64,000 nt of DNA from Choristoneura fumiferana (GCF_025370935.1 NC_133500.1:5352040-5416039); one strand, 5' to 3'; counted from the stretch's first letter, positions 41,163-51,591 are shown. Translations and numbers: made by a program. The notes: a model not told the origin generated them from the sequence alone.

Positions 41163-41350
41163 GGGTTCCGTACCCGAAGGGTTAAAAAAGTAACCCTATA
41201 CTTTAGTAGCTCTCCGTCTGTCAACAATTTTTCAATCAATCAAAACAAACAATTTTATAAACAATTTTACTATACAAAAAAAATTACATTGGTTAAATTA
41301 AATTGATCTTTTTTTTCTCCTAAAACTGATTCACGCTTGACCGGTTTTTA
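41163..41350 (+). repeat. A-family element, internally deleted
   Basis: AGGGTTCCGTACCCGAAGGG with CTCCGTCTGTC near the left, and CTAAAACTGATTCACGCTTGACCGG at the right, as found just after the A copy at 13345. Confidence 0.5.
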
Positions 41351-41494
41351 TTATTTGATCACATGTAGTATACTTACCTACCTACCTTAATTATCACTCT
41401 AAATTTGAGGTTTGTATGTTTAACCGTTCTTTTTCTATCTTTTAGTTTCTTTTAGGTGAAAGCGAGTTTTCTTGCTGTGGTTTTAGCTATTTTG

Positions 41495-41635
41495 CACCAA
41501 AAATATGCTGAGCATTATGCTGAGTGGGGACCTATTTAGCGTCATGTATGTCTTTATTTGTTCTATGTTTGTTCCTATGTTTGTTTTATGGCGTTAAATA
41601 AATGTATTTTCTTTCTTTCAAAATCAGTTTAGTCG
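41495..41635 (+). repeat. L-family LINE tail
   Basis: GCATTATGCTGAGTGGGGACC, TTTAGCGTCATGTATGTC and GTTAAATAAATGTATTTTC, then CTTTCTTTC. Same as 24236-24378. Confidence 0.7.
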
Positions 41636-42016
41636 TTTTTAAGATATTAAACTTTAAAAAGACAACGTCGAGGCATGTTTTTTACTTTTCTAACTCAGGT
41701 TACATTCTTTTTGGATTTTGACACTTTTCCGGACAGGCCGTTGATGCATCAGTCAGTCAGGCATTCCTCCAGCGTTGTAGTGGGATTAATAACCTCGAAA
41801 TACACCCACTACCGAAATGAAACGCAACGCTCACATTATTTATGCAGCCATATCCTACGGGGTGAGAATTGGGACAGACATCATTACCTACTCAATGTCC
41901 ACAAAAAACGTGTTGTTTTCTCTAAAAACAAATACATTCGCTGGAATGCTCATTACAAGTGAATGGTCAAGTTTATCGGCACGTTTAAAATTTGGGGTTA
42001 CAAAAAAATACACGGC

Positions 42017-42233
42017 TTAAAAACCTAAACAACAAAGAGTTGGGAAACCCCTGACATTGTCATTCCAAAGTTCAATAAACATAAACCGATTAAGTATGAT
42101 AAAACATGTCTAAGAACCATCGCTGGAAACTCTGCTTTCAAATAAAAAAAACGCATTCAAATCACTTCACCCGCTTAAGAGCTACGGTGCCACAGACACA
42201 CGCAGACACCCCTCTTTTTACGTCGGGGGTTTA
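42017..42233 (-). mobile_element. C-family element
   Basis: Reverse complement of 40233-40478: GAGTTGGGAAACCCC, GATAAAACATGTCTAAGAACC, TTAAGAGCTACGGTGCCACAG, and CTCTTTTTACGTCGGGGG at the right. Confidence 0.75.
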
Positions 42234-42606
42234 AAAAAAACGCGCGTTTTTATGCGAATCCATAGTATGGCACGCTGAACCAACATACCATTATGTATGC
42301 CGTTATCGGACGACGCAGCATGTTATATTGGCAAGTAAATGATTCATGGCCAAATTAACTTTTTACCTAAAATACCAGGCCATATTTTGTCTTTTGTTGG
42401 CTGTATTTTGAGACCAGAACTTGTGTTCTAGAGAGACTTGGAAGACATATAGTGTGGGACGTCCCCAAGCCGCATGTACTGACGACTTGTACTTAAAAAA
42501 ACTCAAAATAAAACGTGTAAAACTTTTAGGTCTTAGGGTTTTTCGGGACTCCATATCGAATATGTGTAAATAAATGTTTCTCTCTCTCTCTATACAATTT
42601 ATGTTT

Positions 42607-43125
42607 ATACTAGAGTTTACCCGCGGCTTCGCACGCGTAAACGATTCGATCTGGTAGTTACAAGTGCAATTACGGGATTTTACAAAATTCACCCGGGAAG
42701 TCCCAAAATTTATATCGTGGTCTTCATTGAAGTTGTGTTAAGAACGACTGTCCAAAATCTCAAGACTCTAAGCCCAGCGGTTGTAATTTCAAGATTTTAT
42801 TCCTATCCCATGGGAATGCCGGTATAAAAAGTTAGCTTATGTGTTATTCCAGACGTCCAGCTACTTACATACCAATTTTATGACTCTAAGCCGAGCTGTT
42901 GTTATTTCGAAATTTTATCCCTATCCCGTAGGAATATAGGGATAAAAAGTACCCTATGTTTTATTCCAGATGTCCAGCTATCTACATACGAAATTTCATC
43001 CAAACACGTCCAGCCGTTTCAGCGTGAAGGAGTAACAAACACACACACACACACACACACGCACGAACGCACACACGCACGCACGCACACACACAAACTT
43101 GCGCTTTTATAATATTAGTAGGATG
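42607..43125 (+). repeat. G-family repeat, long copy with (CA)n
   Basis: ACTAGAGTTTACCCGCGGCTTCGCACGCG opens it. TTTATCCCTATCCCGTAGG and ACGAAATTTCATCCAAACACGTCCAGCCG follow, then a CA-rich tract (43039-43096) and the end TTTTATAATATTAGTAGGAT. No coding. Confidence 0.8.
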
Positions 43126-43742
43126 TGTTTTTGACATTAGGTTTCACTGTGTAATGTGGTATCACTATTTCGTAACCCTTCTTCTCAGGAGCACGCGACT
43201 CGGCGGCAATATCATTTCTTTTAATAGAAATTAGATATATCATTTAGATTAAGACATTTGCATGCCATATTATGGCGGAGCATGCATTCATGTAGCAGCA
43301 TCCAAATTACAATACAAGTAACACATATGTATCGATACCTCCTACGTATACTGGTACAAGTGTCAAATTTCTAATTTTTAGTTTTTTGCAATTTTGTGAT
43401 TAATATTTCCTTATTTACCTACCACAAAAAATTTGCACGGATATTCCTATTAGTTTTGGAAATAAAGTGACGTATATGAATGCATCTAACACCGTTTTGC
43501 TAATCGGTACAACGTATACTGAGGCAACCGACATGCACCACTATACGCGGCACCGATATTGTCGCGGGGCCGGGGAAGTCCAGTGTAACTGGCAGTTGCC
43601 TCAGTGTACGCGCTAGCCATCGCTGCGTGCGGACCGTTTAAACTGTTCTACGAACACATAATTTGATAGTATATATAAAAAAAACATGTTTTGGTCTGAC
43701 AATTGCGGAGGGCAAGACCACAATAGCCGTATTTCTCATAGA

Positions 43743-43868
43743 CAGTCATGGAAACTAAATCCAATGTGAAACCTTTTCGTGATCTATTTCGCTATGTTTT
43801 CTTTGGCAAAACATTGGTAGTACAACGGTTCCACCCCAGTACCAGTACGTGATTCAGTTTCCTCGGCT
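43743..43868. mobile_element. MITE with GGAAACTGA ends, copy 2
   Basis: CAGTCATGGAAACTAAATCC at the left and GATTCAGTTTCCTCGGCT at the right, with GTGAAACC facing GGTTCCAC. Same family as 27476-27622. Confidence 0.6.
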
Positions 43869-44005
43869 ATACCTACATGTACGCGTGCTAGAAATATAAC
43901 ATTGCAGTATTACATTGCATTCTGGTAGTTGAGCATCCCCAAAAAGAAGGCGAAGGCATGCATGCTTTAATTAAAATGAGAACAGTAAATTTCAATATAC
44001 CTACA

Positions 44006-44226
44006 GGTTGATAAAAAAATCCTGTACTATACTGTAACCCATATTAGGGCTACTGATTACTAATACGATATAAGTGGGAAAACATCGAAATTAGAAAGTC
44101 TTCTTGCGACTCCACTTCCATGCAAAACTTTTTTTTTTTCGAATCACAGTATTTTTCTACTTGGATCATATTAGTAATTAGTAGCCCTAATGTGGTTTAA
44201 AGTATAGTACAGGTTTTTAATAACCC
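44006..44226. mobile_element. MITE with inverted ends of about 60 bp
   Basis: AAATCCTGTACTATACTGTAAC plus ATTAGGGCTACTGATTACTAAT is complementary to ATTAGTAATTAGTAGCCCTAAT plus AAAGTATAGTACAGG. 221 bp, no coding. Confidence 0.75.
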
Positions 44227-44710
44227 CCTATACACATTTTTTATACACACCTAAGAAATGGTACCTAGCTATGTATATGGCGAAAACGGGTAAACCGTAT
44301 GAAGTTATAGAAGTTTCCCAAGACTCGGAAACAGACACAAAATTTAAATCTATTGTCAAGAAGACATTAATATATAAGGCGTATTATTAAAATTAATGAT
44401 TATATCATGGATAGGGAAATTTGGAAATAATTCCGATCCGCATTGGCGAGTGCTTACTCCAAATAGCGAATTGAGAACTGTTTTAAATATGTAGTTGTGC
44501 TAAATACTTGTGATGTATAGATATCACTAAAATATGATTGTAAATCTGTTTTCAAAATATACCTAGGTTTATTGCCAGACTCTTCTCAACAGAGGTTTTT
44601 TCGAACCGGTGGTAGATTTTTTTGACATTCATAAGTGCTTGTTACAATCTAAATTGAATAAAGATATTTTGACTTTGACTCAATATTTCATGTCAAAGCT
44701 TGGCTTAAGC

Positions 44711-45006
44711 AAAGTGCTAATCAGACTCGCGCACGAAGGGTTCCATACCATCTATACAACTTCATTAGGATTAGCAAAAAAATGGCAAAAAATTACATTT
44801 GTTGTATGGCAGCCCCTTAAATATTTATTCTGTTCTATTTTTTGTTATATATATATTATATCGACTACAGTTATACATAATCTGTGAAAATTTCAACTGT
44901 CTAACTATCATGGTTCATGAGATACAGCCTGGTGACAGACGGACGGACAGCGAAGTAGTATATAGAAGTAGGGTTTCCGTTTATACCCTTTGGGTACGGA
45001 ACCCTG
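44711..45006 (+). mobile_element. B-family GGTTCC element, copy 2
   Basis: Matches 13699-14012 block for block: CGCACGAAGGGTTCCATACC, GCCCCTTAAATATTTATTC, CTGTGAAAATTTCAACTGTC, GACAGACGGACGGACAG, GGGTACGGAACCCT. The 92-codon frames here are by-products. Confidence 0.75.
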
Positions 45007-45728
45007 AAGAGGCACAAAAAGCTAAACCGTTATGTGGATACAAATGGGTGCGATGCGATATATGTATCACATGAGGAACCTTTCACAATAAAATACGAGT
45101 ACACATTTGAACAGGAATACGAATCCATTGAATGTGCTTCCATTAATTTAAAGCACTTAATACAATTACTTTTCTTAATAAAACCATTTATATTTCAAGT
45201 GAGGTTTTTTATAAAGGTATATTTCTGTATTTTGTATAGCACGTTTAAAACATTACTAGCGGTATATTGGTACAAGTGGCATGCTAATGTTAGCGTATAT
45301 TGATGCAAGTGATAAAAACGTTTATAAATCAATAGATGAAGGTAACAGAGCATCTGTTTTATTGTTCATTGCAAGCCATATAAGTATTTCATCTAAAAAT
45401 TCATATACAATATAAAAATATCGTTAGATCAGTAATCTACGCATTACGCCGTATACTGGAGCAAGTGGTAATTAGCTCAGTATACCGCACAACTACAAGA
45501 TGTAAAATACGCGTATAGTAGTGTATCTGCAATTTTCTCAAAAACTACAAGAAATTTCAAAATTCCATGAATACAGGTAGAAAGCAAATATTTTCTTTGG
45601 AACCAATGCAAAATTTTGAAAAGTTATATCATCAAATGAGAAAGTTACAGGTTTTGGAACCTTTGAACAGCTCTCCTGTAAATGTATGATTATGCACTTG
45701 TACCAGTATACGTAGGAGGTGTCGGTAT

Positions 45729-46280
45729 GTTCCAGTAAAATAAATTCATTTCATTACAGAGCACATATAAAAAAGTACCATTCGATTGTTCCTAATCCAT
45801 TATCCCGTGAATAGGGACGTCACCCGTCCAACGCTGAATTAACCGGCTCTAACCGCTTCGAACCGGTTAAGTTCCTCCATTAACAGACCAATACGCACCA
45901 AAATTAAGCCTTAACTGCTACAATAACTATATCCGGTGAAAACGAGCCTAATTCCGGAACTCTAATTAGCAAACGGACCGTTAAAACTCGTTTTAAACGT
46001 AAGGTTGCCGTGTTTACTTTATTCTCGGGGATAATATTGTTGGAAATTTAATGTCGGCCTTTGGACTAGAAGTTTGAGAACCACGGGCTATCTTTACATT
46101 AATATCCAAAATTTAAACTATAAAGATAAGTGAGGTTTAAAAGAGGTCGCCGGTTTAGGCCCACGAGCAAGGGTCATCTGATGGGAAGTGATCACCACCA
46201 CATGAGTACCAACTACTCAAGGAGAGTCATTGGTCCGTTGCTGGCCTTTTGTGTGGCAAAATTCTGCATCTTGAAAACAT
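45729..46280. other. Intergenic DNA; worn LINE tail at about 46155-46260
   Basis: CCACGAGCAAGGGTCATCTGATGGGAAGTGATCACCACC resembles the Jockey/CR1-like tail. CGGCTCTAACCGCTTCGAACCGG (45843) contains a small palindrome. No gene. Confidence 0.4.
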
Positions 46281-46281
46281 G

Positions 46282-46798
46282 GTAATTTTTTTTTTTTTTT
46301 ATAAAACGAGGGGGCAAACGAGCAGACGGGTCACCTGATGGAGAGCGATCACCGTCGCCCATGGACACCCGCAACACGAGGGGAATCACAGGTGCGTTGC
46401 CGACCCTTTAAGGAATTGGTAGGCTCGTTTTTAAAGATCCCTAAGTTATTGTAACGCTCCGGGAATGTTGCCGCTGTAAGCTGATTCCAGATCTTCGTCG
46501 TGCGAGGAAAGAAGTTTCGCTTAAAACGCACGGTACTAGACTGCCAATCATCAAGATGGTGAGGATGGAAAGACAGACGGTTCCTCGAAGTGCGGTAGTG
46601 GAATTTAGCCGCAGGCAGCAATTCGAAAAGTTCGTCAGAACACTCCCCATGGTAGATGCGATATAATATGCAGAGAGACGCCACATCTCTCCGCAAAGCC
46701 AAAGGATCGAGTAGGCCAGAGAGCGCCTGACTATCGACAAATCGAGCAGCTCTACGTTGGAATTCAGATGTAATTAATAATGTAAAAGTATGACACAC
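46282..46798 (-). mobile_element. Jockey/CR1-like LINE, ORF2 C-terminus and poly(A) tail
   Basis: A minus-strand open frame of about 149 codons encodes the tail of a LINE ORF2 protein: RRAARFVDSQ, LDPLALRRDVASLCILYRIYHGECSDEL, SSTVRFKRNFFPRTTKIWN and GRQRTC. I recognise this region, downstream of reverse transcriptase in Jockey/CR1-type LINEs. The non-coding tail and poly(A) appear as a T run at about 46288. The copy is 5'-truncated, lacks reverse transcriptase and endonuclease, and is dead. The ATG at 46798 is not a natural start. Confidence 0.85.
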
Positions 46799-46973
46799 TA
46801 AATTACGTAAGGGTACGCGTAGGGTACTATCCCAATAGATGTCATTTATAATAATAATAATAAAGTTTTATTTTCAGGCATTCAAAGTACACCCAAATTA
46901 TGTATAAAATAAAATTAAATGAAATCATTAAAAATAAAAATAAAAACACAAAAACATAATAGCAATAAGGATG

Positions 46974-47104
46974 TTGTGTTTCGGCGTGGAGAGTAAGACA
47001 GCGTATCCTATCTTAGGCCTCTAGGTTGGCAATGCATCTGCAATACCCCTGGTGTTGCAAATGTTTAGACCCACTTGCTCGTTTGCCATCCAGTCGAATA
47101 AAAA
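46974..47104 (+). repeat. D-family 3' end, internally deleted
   Basis: GTGTTTCGGCGTGGAGAGTAAGACAGC joins directly to TATCTTAGGCC..., then ...GACCCACTTGCTCGTTTGCC and CAGTCGAATAAAAA. Confidence 0.75.
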
Positions 47105-47147
47105 ATAATAATAAAAGAAATAAAAAAAAATAAGGTTGTAATCTGAC

Positions 47148-47225
47148 AGAACCCTCTCAAGCAGAGGGTCGTGGGTTCAAACCCTGGCTCGCACCTCTAA
47201 GTTTTTCGAAATTCACGTGCGGAAC
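47148..47225 (+). repeat. SINE-1 head fragment
   Basis: CCTCTCAAGCAGAGGGTCGTGGGTTCAAACCCTGGCTCGCACCTC holds the B box and the next 40 bp of SINE-1 only. Confidence 0.75.
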
Positions 47226-47394
47226 TGTCCACGTCGAAATAGACTGCACTCAAGATGCTGTTCTGCGAGCGACGCAGCCCCTCCCAAAAGGAATAATTCT
47301 GTCATTACCAGGGCACTATTCAGCAGGGGCAGGGTTCTATTCATTGGGCACTCGGACGTTTGCCTTACATCCTACATTAATATATTATTATTAT

Positions 47395-47563
47395 TATTAT
47401 TGTATGTTTGTCCGTCTTTCGCGCCGTAACGGAGCGACGGATCGACGTGATTTTTGGCATAGAGATAGTTTATGGCCCGAAAGTGACATAGGCTACTTTT
47501 AATCCAGGGAACAGCGCGCGATAACCAAATACCACGCGGGCGGAGCCGCGGGCAAAAGCTGGT
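47395..47563 (+). repeat. G-family-related repeat (GCGGAGCCGCGGGC end)
   Basis: GTTTGTCCGTCTTTCGCGCCGTAACGGAGCGACGG, GATTTTTGGCATAGAGATAG, GTGACATAGGCTACTTTT and ACCACGCGGGCGGAGCCGCGGGC. The same unit stands twice in tandem at 55643-56063. Confidence 0.75.
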
Positions 47564-47654
47564 ATCAAATAAAACAGTTTTACAAAAAAAAATACTTAAC
47601 AGGTCTTGGTTTTTATAGTACGGCATTAGGATACATAAATCGGCTGAGATAAAA

Positions 47655-47848
47655 TCATTTTAAAGTTCAATATCTCAAAAAAGGCTGAGCCGATTTTGAT
47701 ACAACATGTTAAGAACCAGCTTTCAAATAAAAAAACCGCATCCGATTCACCCGTTTAAGAGCTACAGTGCCCTGTGGTCTGTCTGTACAGACGTCTACAC
47801 ATAGCGGTCAAACTTATAACTTCCCTCTTTTCGCGTCGGGGGTTAAAA
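47655..47848 (-). mobile_element. C-family element
   Basis: AAAGTTCAATATCTCAAAAAAGG, TTTAAGAGCTACAGTGCC, CATAGCGGTCAAACTTATAAC, CTCTTTTCGCGTCGGGGG. Confidence 0.75.
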
Positions 47849-48083
47849 ATAGCCTATGTGTTTATTCAAAGATGGATGGTCTTCTTAAATGGCAACTAAG
47901 GGATCTGATGTAAGACAGTGGGCAGCAGCGCTCTCTATTGCCAACAAGAACTCTGAACTCCAGCACTGCGGTGCGAAAGGCAAAAATAACCACCGCAACG
48001 TCTTCCGGCATAATGTGCATGTGTGCATGTTAAAAAAAATCATGGAACAATTTGACACTAATTGACTAATCCCTTACTTAAGA

Positions 48084-48480
48084 AAAGCTTGTACTATTGG
48101 TAATAGGCAACAGATAAACATACTTATATAGATAAATACATACTTACTTACGAGTAAATACATCGTACATCCGGGAGACGAGCTGTCGGTAGGCCTCCAA
48201 CAAGATGGAGCGACGACTTGGTTAAGATCGCGGGATCGCGGTGGATGCGGAAAGCACAAGACCGGTCTGAGTGGAGAGCCTTGGGGGAGGCCTATGTCCA
48301 GCAGTGGACGTCTTTCGGCTGACATGATGATGATGATGAAATACATCGTATACAATATTCAAGACCCGAGAACAAACATTCGTATTATTCATAAGTATAA
48401 ATATCTGCCCCGGCCGGGAATGAAACCCGGGACTTCAAGCTTCACAAGCTTCTTTACCACTTGGCCATCCGGTCGTCCAA
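48084..48480 (-). mobile_element. tRNA-like SINE-2, interrupted by an RTE end
   Basis: On the minus strand the head reads CGACCGGATGGCCAAGTGG (A box TGGCCAAGTGG) and CCCGGGTTTCATTCCCGGCC (B box). GGGGCAGATATTTATACTTATG and AATACGAATGTTTGTTCTCG follow, and later TATTTATCTATATAAGTATG. This is a second tRNA-derived SINE, common in Lepidoptera as I recall. An RTE fragment sits at 48168-48338 with a 12-bp duplication. Confidence 0.8.
48168..48338 (+). mobile_element. RTE LINE 3' end inside SINE-2
   Basis: Encodes the RTE tail in worn form and ends CCAGCAGTGGACGTCTTTCGG, TGACATGATGATGATG. It is flanked by AAATACATCGTA at 48156-48167 and 48339-48350, a perfect 12-bp target duplication. Confidence 0.85.
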
Positions 48481-48514
48481 TTTTAAATTGTTCACACAGT
48501 TCATAAATTATGCG

Positions 48515-48662
48515 TGGCACTGATGCAAAGCAATTCAATGGTGTGTGTGAAGTTCCCAATCCGCAATGGGCCCGCGTGGGAACTATGGCCCAAGCCCTCT
48601 TGTTCTGAGAGGAGGCCTGTGCCCAGCAGTGGGACGTATATATGCTGGGATGGTGATGATGC
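48515..48662 (+). repeat. SINE-1, 3' half
   Basis: GCAAAGCAATTCAATGGTGTGTGTGAAGTTCCC, TGGGCCCGCGTGGGAAC, GAGAGGAGGCCTGTGCCCAGCAGTGGGACGTATATATGC and GATGATG. Confidence 0.8.
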
Positions 48663-48870
48663 CACGTAACATATAATTTTCACGGACAATTAGATCCAAA
48701 ATCATGCTTAATTCCGTTACCACTAACGACTGCACATAAATTCAGTATCGCTACGTGCTGATCAAATATCAGTATCAACAATATTGATCGAAAACCAATA
48801 CCAAGAGAATTAAATTTAAAACAGAAACTTACAGCGATTTTTAACACCCCGGGCTTTGAACTATAAACTA

Positions 48871-49240
48871 CTTTATCTACACCCATATAGTAAATCCTCA
48901 ATTATGCGTTCAAAAACCATAGGTAATGACCAGCATTACGACATTCGATTCTATTATGAACACGGCTGTATCGTAATGGTCATTACGATATTGATTTCTG
49001 TATCGTAATGAGATTTCGTACATCACTACAACACGGGGGCGACAGGTCGCTGCGCCAGCGACGACCTGCTGCTGCGCGTGGTCGCCCCCCCCGTGCTGTA
49101 ATGATGTATGAAATCTCATTACGATAATGACCATTACGATACAGCCGTGTTCATAATAGAATCCAATGTCGTAATGCTGGTCATGACCTATGGTTTTTGA
49201 ACGCATAATTGAGGATTTACTATATGGGTGTAGATAAAAG
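48871..49240. mobile_element. 370-bp long hairpin with GC-rich loop
   Basis: CTTTATCTACACCCATATAG and about 145 further bases on the left are almost perfectly complementary to the right arm ending CTATATGGGTGTAGATAAAAG. I count about five mismatches and one 18-bp extra block in the left arm. The arms are AT-rich, while the centre (49034-49095) is strongly GC-rich and holds its own stem (AGGTCGCTG with CAGCGACGACCT). Most likely a fold-back MITE; the frame on the minus strand is a by-product of the arms. Confidence 0.85.
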
Positions 49241-49834
49241 AATTTAATATCGGTGAGGGCGTATAGTAATCATTTTTTCCCTACTAACTAAACAATAAAC
49301 ATATCTGTGCTTCGTGCACATGCTCACAGCGTTTTAAAACCGCCTCCGCTCCCGCTACATCTTTAATTACATCCCGTGGTACTTACGTGCCTCTCTTTCC
49401 ACTCACGTCGCTGCATTACCAGAGAGTTAGTTAATCAGATTATTGTAGTTCGGCCACTCTCGGCTGCGTTCGGCCGCTCTCGGCAATGTCCGTATCACCT
49501 CGGTAATTGAGTTAATATCATAATGAGTGCGGGAAATGTGTCGTTTGATGTGATATTAGTAGGTATAAGTAATATAATAGTAGATTGTATGATGAAGCTG
49601 TTAGTTGTTATATTACGAGTATATGGCAGTAATGGGGTACTAAACAAAATGAAAAGATGGTAAAAAAGCATCTACTTACTTTATTTACCTTGAAATACTT
49701 ACTTATATTAATTTTGGTCTAGACTGTATCTTCAGGCACTTTAATTTACCTCATAAATATAATTAAGCAAGCATAAAGTTGTTTCCACAGTCAGAAAGTT
49801 TACAATAAAATGAGGCAAACTTCGGAAGCCAAAG
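49241..49834. other. Intergenic DNA with short GTTCGGCC repeats
   Basis: GTTCGGCCACTCTCGGCTGC and GTTCGGCCGCTCTCGGCAAT stand in tandem at 49448-49490. Otherwise nothing recognised. Confidence 0.4.
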
Positions 49835-50040
49835 CCGAGGTGGCCTTAGTGGTTTGACCTACGGCCTTTGAAGCAGACGATCGTGGGGTCAAATCCGGGC
49901 TTACACCTCTGACTTTTTCAAAATTTATGCGTGAAGTTATATTTTGAAGGTTACCTCGAGATTTAAGGTGAAGGAAACCTATATAAACCTGGGAAGCAAT
50001 AGTGCATGTGACGCCTCTAACCTTCACTGGGATCGCGTAG
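49835..50040 (+). mobile_element. tRNA-like SINE-1
   Basis: GCCGAGGTGGCCTTAGTGGTTTGACC (A-box side) and GATCGTGGGGTCAAATCCGGG (B box) lead into ACCTCTGACTTTTTC, GAAGGAAACCTATATAAACC and TGGGATCGCGTAG. The 3' end is missing. Confidence 0.75.
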
Positions 50041-50144
50041 AAACAAGAGAGCAAACTGGTACTGAGACCGGGTACTGCCTTTTCGCAGCGTAACGTTTGG
50101 CAACCTGGTTCATTTCGTAAGCTCTAAAACTGTAAATGTCCCGT

Positions 50145-50516
50145 GTGGTCATCATCATCATCGGCATCGTCGTCGGGTTAGAATTACACCTCTCCATTTC
50201 TTCCGTGGATGTCGTAAGAGGCGACTGAGGATATAGGTTGCAGGTGGTAGGACCTTGTGCAAGGTCCGCCCGGATTGCGACCACCATCTTGCTGGCTAAT
50301 CCTGTCGTGAAGCAGCAGTGCCTGCACTGTTGTGTTTCTGCGTGGAAAGTAAGACAGCCGGTGAAATTACTGGCACTTGAAGTATCCCATCTTAGGCCTC
50401 TAGGTTGGCAATGCATCTGCAATACCCCTGGTGTTGCAGATGTTTATGGCCGGTGGTGATCTTTTACCATCAGAAGACCCACATGCTCGTTTGCCATCCA
50501 GTCGAATAAAAAAAGG
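50145..50516 (+). repeat. LINE C-terminal relic plus D-family 3' end
   Basis: It opens with CATCATCATCATCGGC, then TCGTCGGGTTAGAATTACACC and TTCTTCCGTGGATGTCGTAAGAGGCGACTGAGG. I know this stretch from lepidopteran LINE 3' regions. The complete D block follows without a break (GCAGGTGGTAGGACCTTGTG to CCAGTCGAATAAAAAAA). This link is the best evidence in the window that D is a LINE tail. Confidence 0.7.
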
Positions 50517-50590
50517 TTAAGGTATACCGTAGGCGACAGGCGAGCAACCTGTCACTATTGTACCGTTTTGTCAAACTTATAACCTAAAGT

Positions 50591-50690
50591 TGCTAAAAGT
50601 GGTTCCGAAGTGGTAACATTTCGTGAGCTCTGCCTACCCTGTTTGGGAATACAGGCGTGATGTTTATGTATTGTGTGCGTGTTGTTTCTG
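50591..50690 (+). repeat. Retroelement 3' end, second copy
   Basis: CTAAAAGTGGTTCCGAAGTGG...GAGCTCTGCCTACCC...GGGAATACAGGCGTGATGTTTATG parallels 2897-2974. Confidence 0.6.
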
Positions 50691-50919
50691 GGCCATCGTG
50701 TAGAACCCTTTAGATTAGTTTAAGTTAGTTTTATAAAAATCCTAAAATATTTACAGTTGGGAAATGAAAAGTTGCAAAATGAAAAAGGTTGCCAAACGTT
50801 ATTCGCCAAAACATTAGTAAACCGTGAAACATAGATAGGTTGGAATGATAATGATGACGATCCAAATTTCAAAAAGCCATCTATACTTGCTATGTTTTTT
50901 GTTTGCATGTTTGTTTTTG

Positions 50920-51030
50920 TCAAATCTTGCAAATATAATTGCATCCACTTTATGACTGAATTGACTTAAAATTAGGTAAGAATGTGTATTTTGAGCGACA
51001 ATACAAGTAGGTGCAGTCATCAAAAAAAAG
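50920..51030 (-). repeat. H-family repeat, partial
   Basis: CAAATCTTGCAAATATAATTGCATCCACTTTATGACTGAATTGAC...GAGCGACAATACAAGTAGGTGCAGTCATC follows the order of blocks at 19290-19530. Confidence 0.5.
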
Positions 51031-51407
51031 ACTTATTAAAAATTCACAAAAGCAAGAAAATCTTTATAATTTCTTTGAAACTTGTTTTTAAATTATTCTT
51101 TAGGCAAACTACAAACTACAACTTCACTAAAGATCTTCTCTTAAGATTCAGGAAATATCAACATCAAGCAAAGAAACACTTGGAAGTAAAAACAAAAGTT
51201 TTGCTTGCCTTTTATAATAGTTTTGCTGTAAATAAACTTTCATCGGTAAACTGTACTGGTCAGGAACGGGAAAATTTTTCACTTGAAATATAAATTTTTA
51301 CTTTGGCTATTCACACAGCTAGCAAGAGCTACGGAGCGCTATCTAGTGCGAAGTTTCTACAATATGTATGAACTTTAATATAATCTAATCGGTTATCAGG
51401 AGGTAAG

Positions 51408-51542
51408 AATATCAGAATGAAAACTAAACTACGTGTTCCACATGCCCAGCTACCTACATATCAAATTTCATCCCAACCCATTTAGCCGTTTTAGCGTAAA
51501 AGGCAAACATACAAACATAAAAAAATATTATTTATTAGTAGG
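51408..51542 (+). repeat. G-family repeat, 3' end
   Basis: CCACATGCCCAGCTACCTACATATCAAATTTCATCC, TTTAGCCGTTTTAGCG, and TATTAGTAGGAC at the end. Confidence 0.65.
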
Positions 51543-51591
51543 ACTATAGATACTAAAGGTTTTAGAGAAGTGCAGTAAAATAAAAATAAAA

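Larger units (their letters stand above)
43330..45728. mobile_element. 2.4-kb inverted-repeat-bounded element with internal motif copies
   Basis: A 33-bp sequence at 43330-43362 (core CCTCCTACGTATACTGGTAC) is repeated inversely at 45695-45728 with two mismatches. The word GTATACTGGTACAAGTG recurs inside in altered form at 45261-45279, 45293-45311 and 45449-45468. A sister word, GTATACTGAGGCAAC, lies at 43514 and, inverted, at 43595-43610. Other elements (43743, 44006, 44711) are nested within. No transposase frame. Whether this is one element or flanking copies of one repeat is not proven. Confidence 0.5.

Noticed and set aside
48910..49206. 98-codon minus-strand frame
   Set aside because: Entirely within the long hairpin; explained by the inverted arms.
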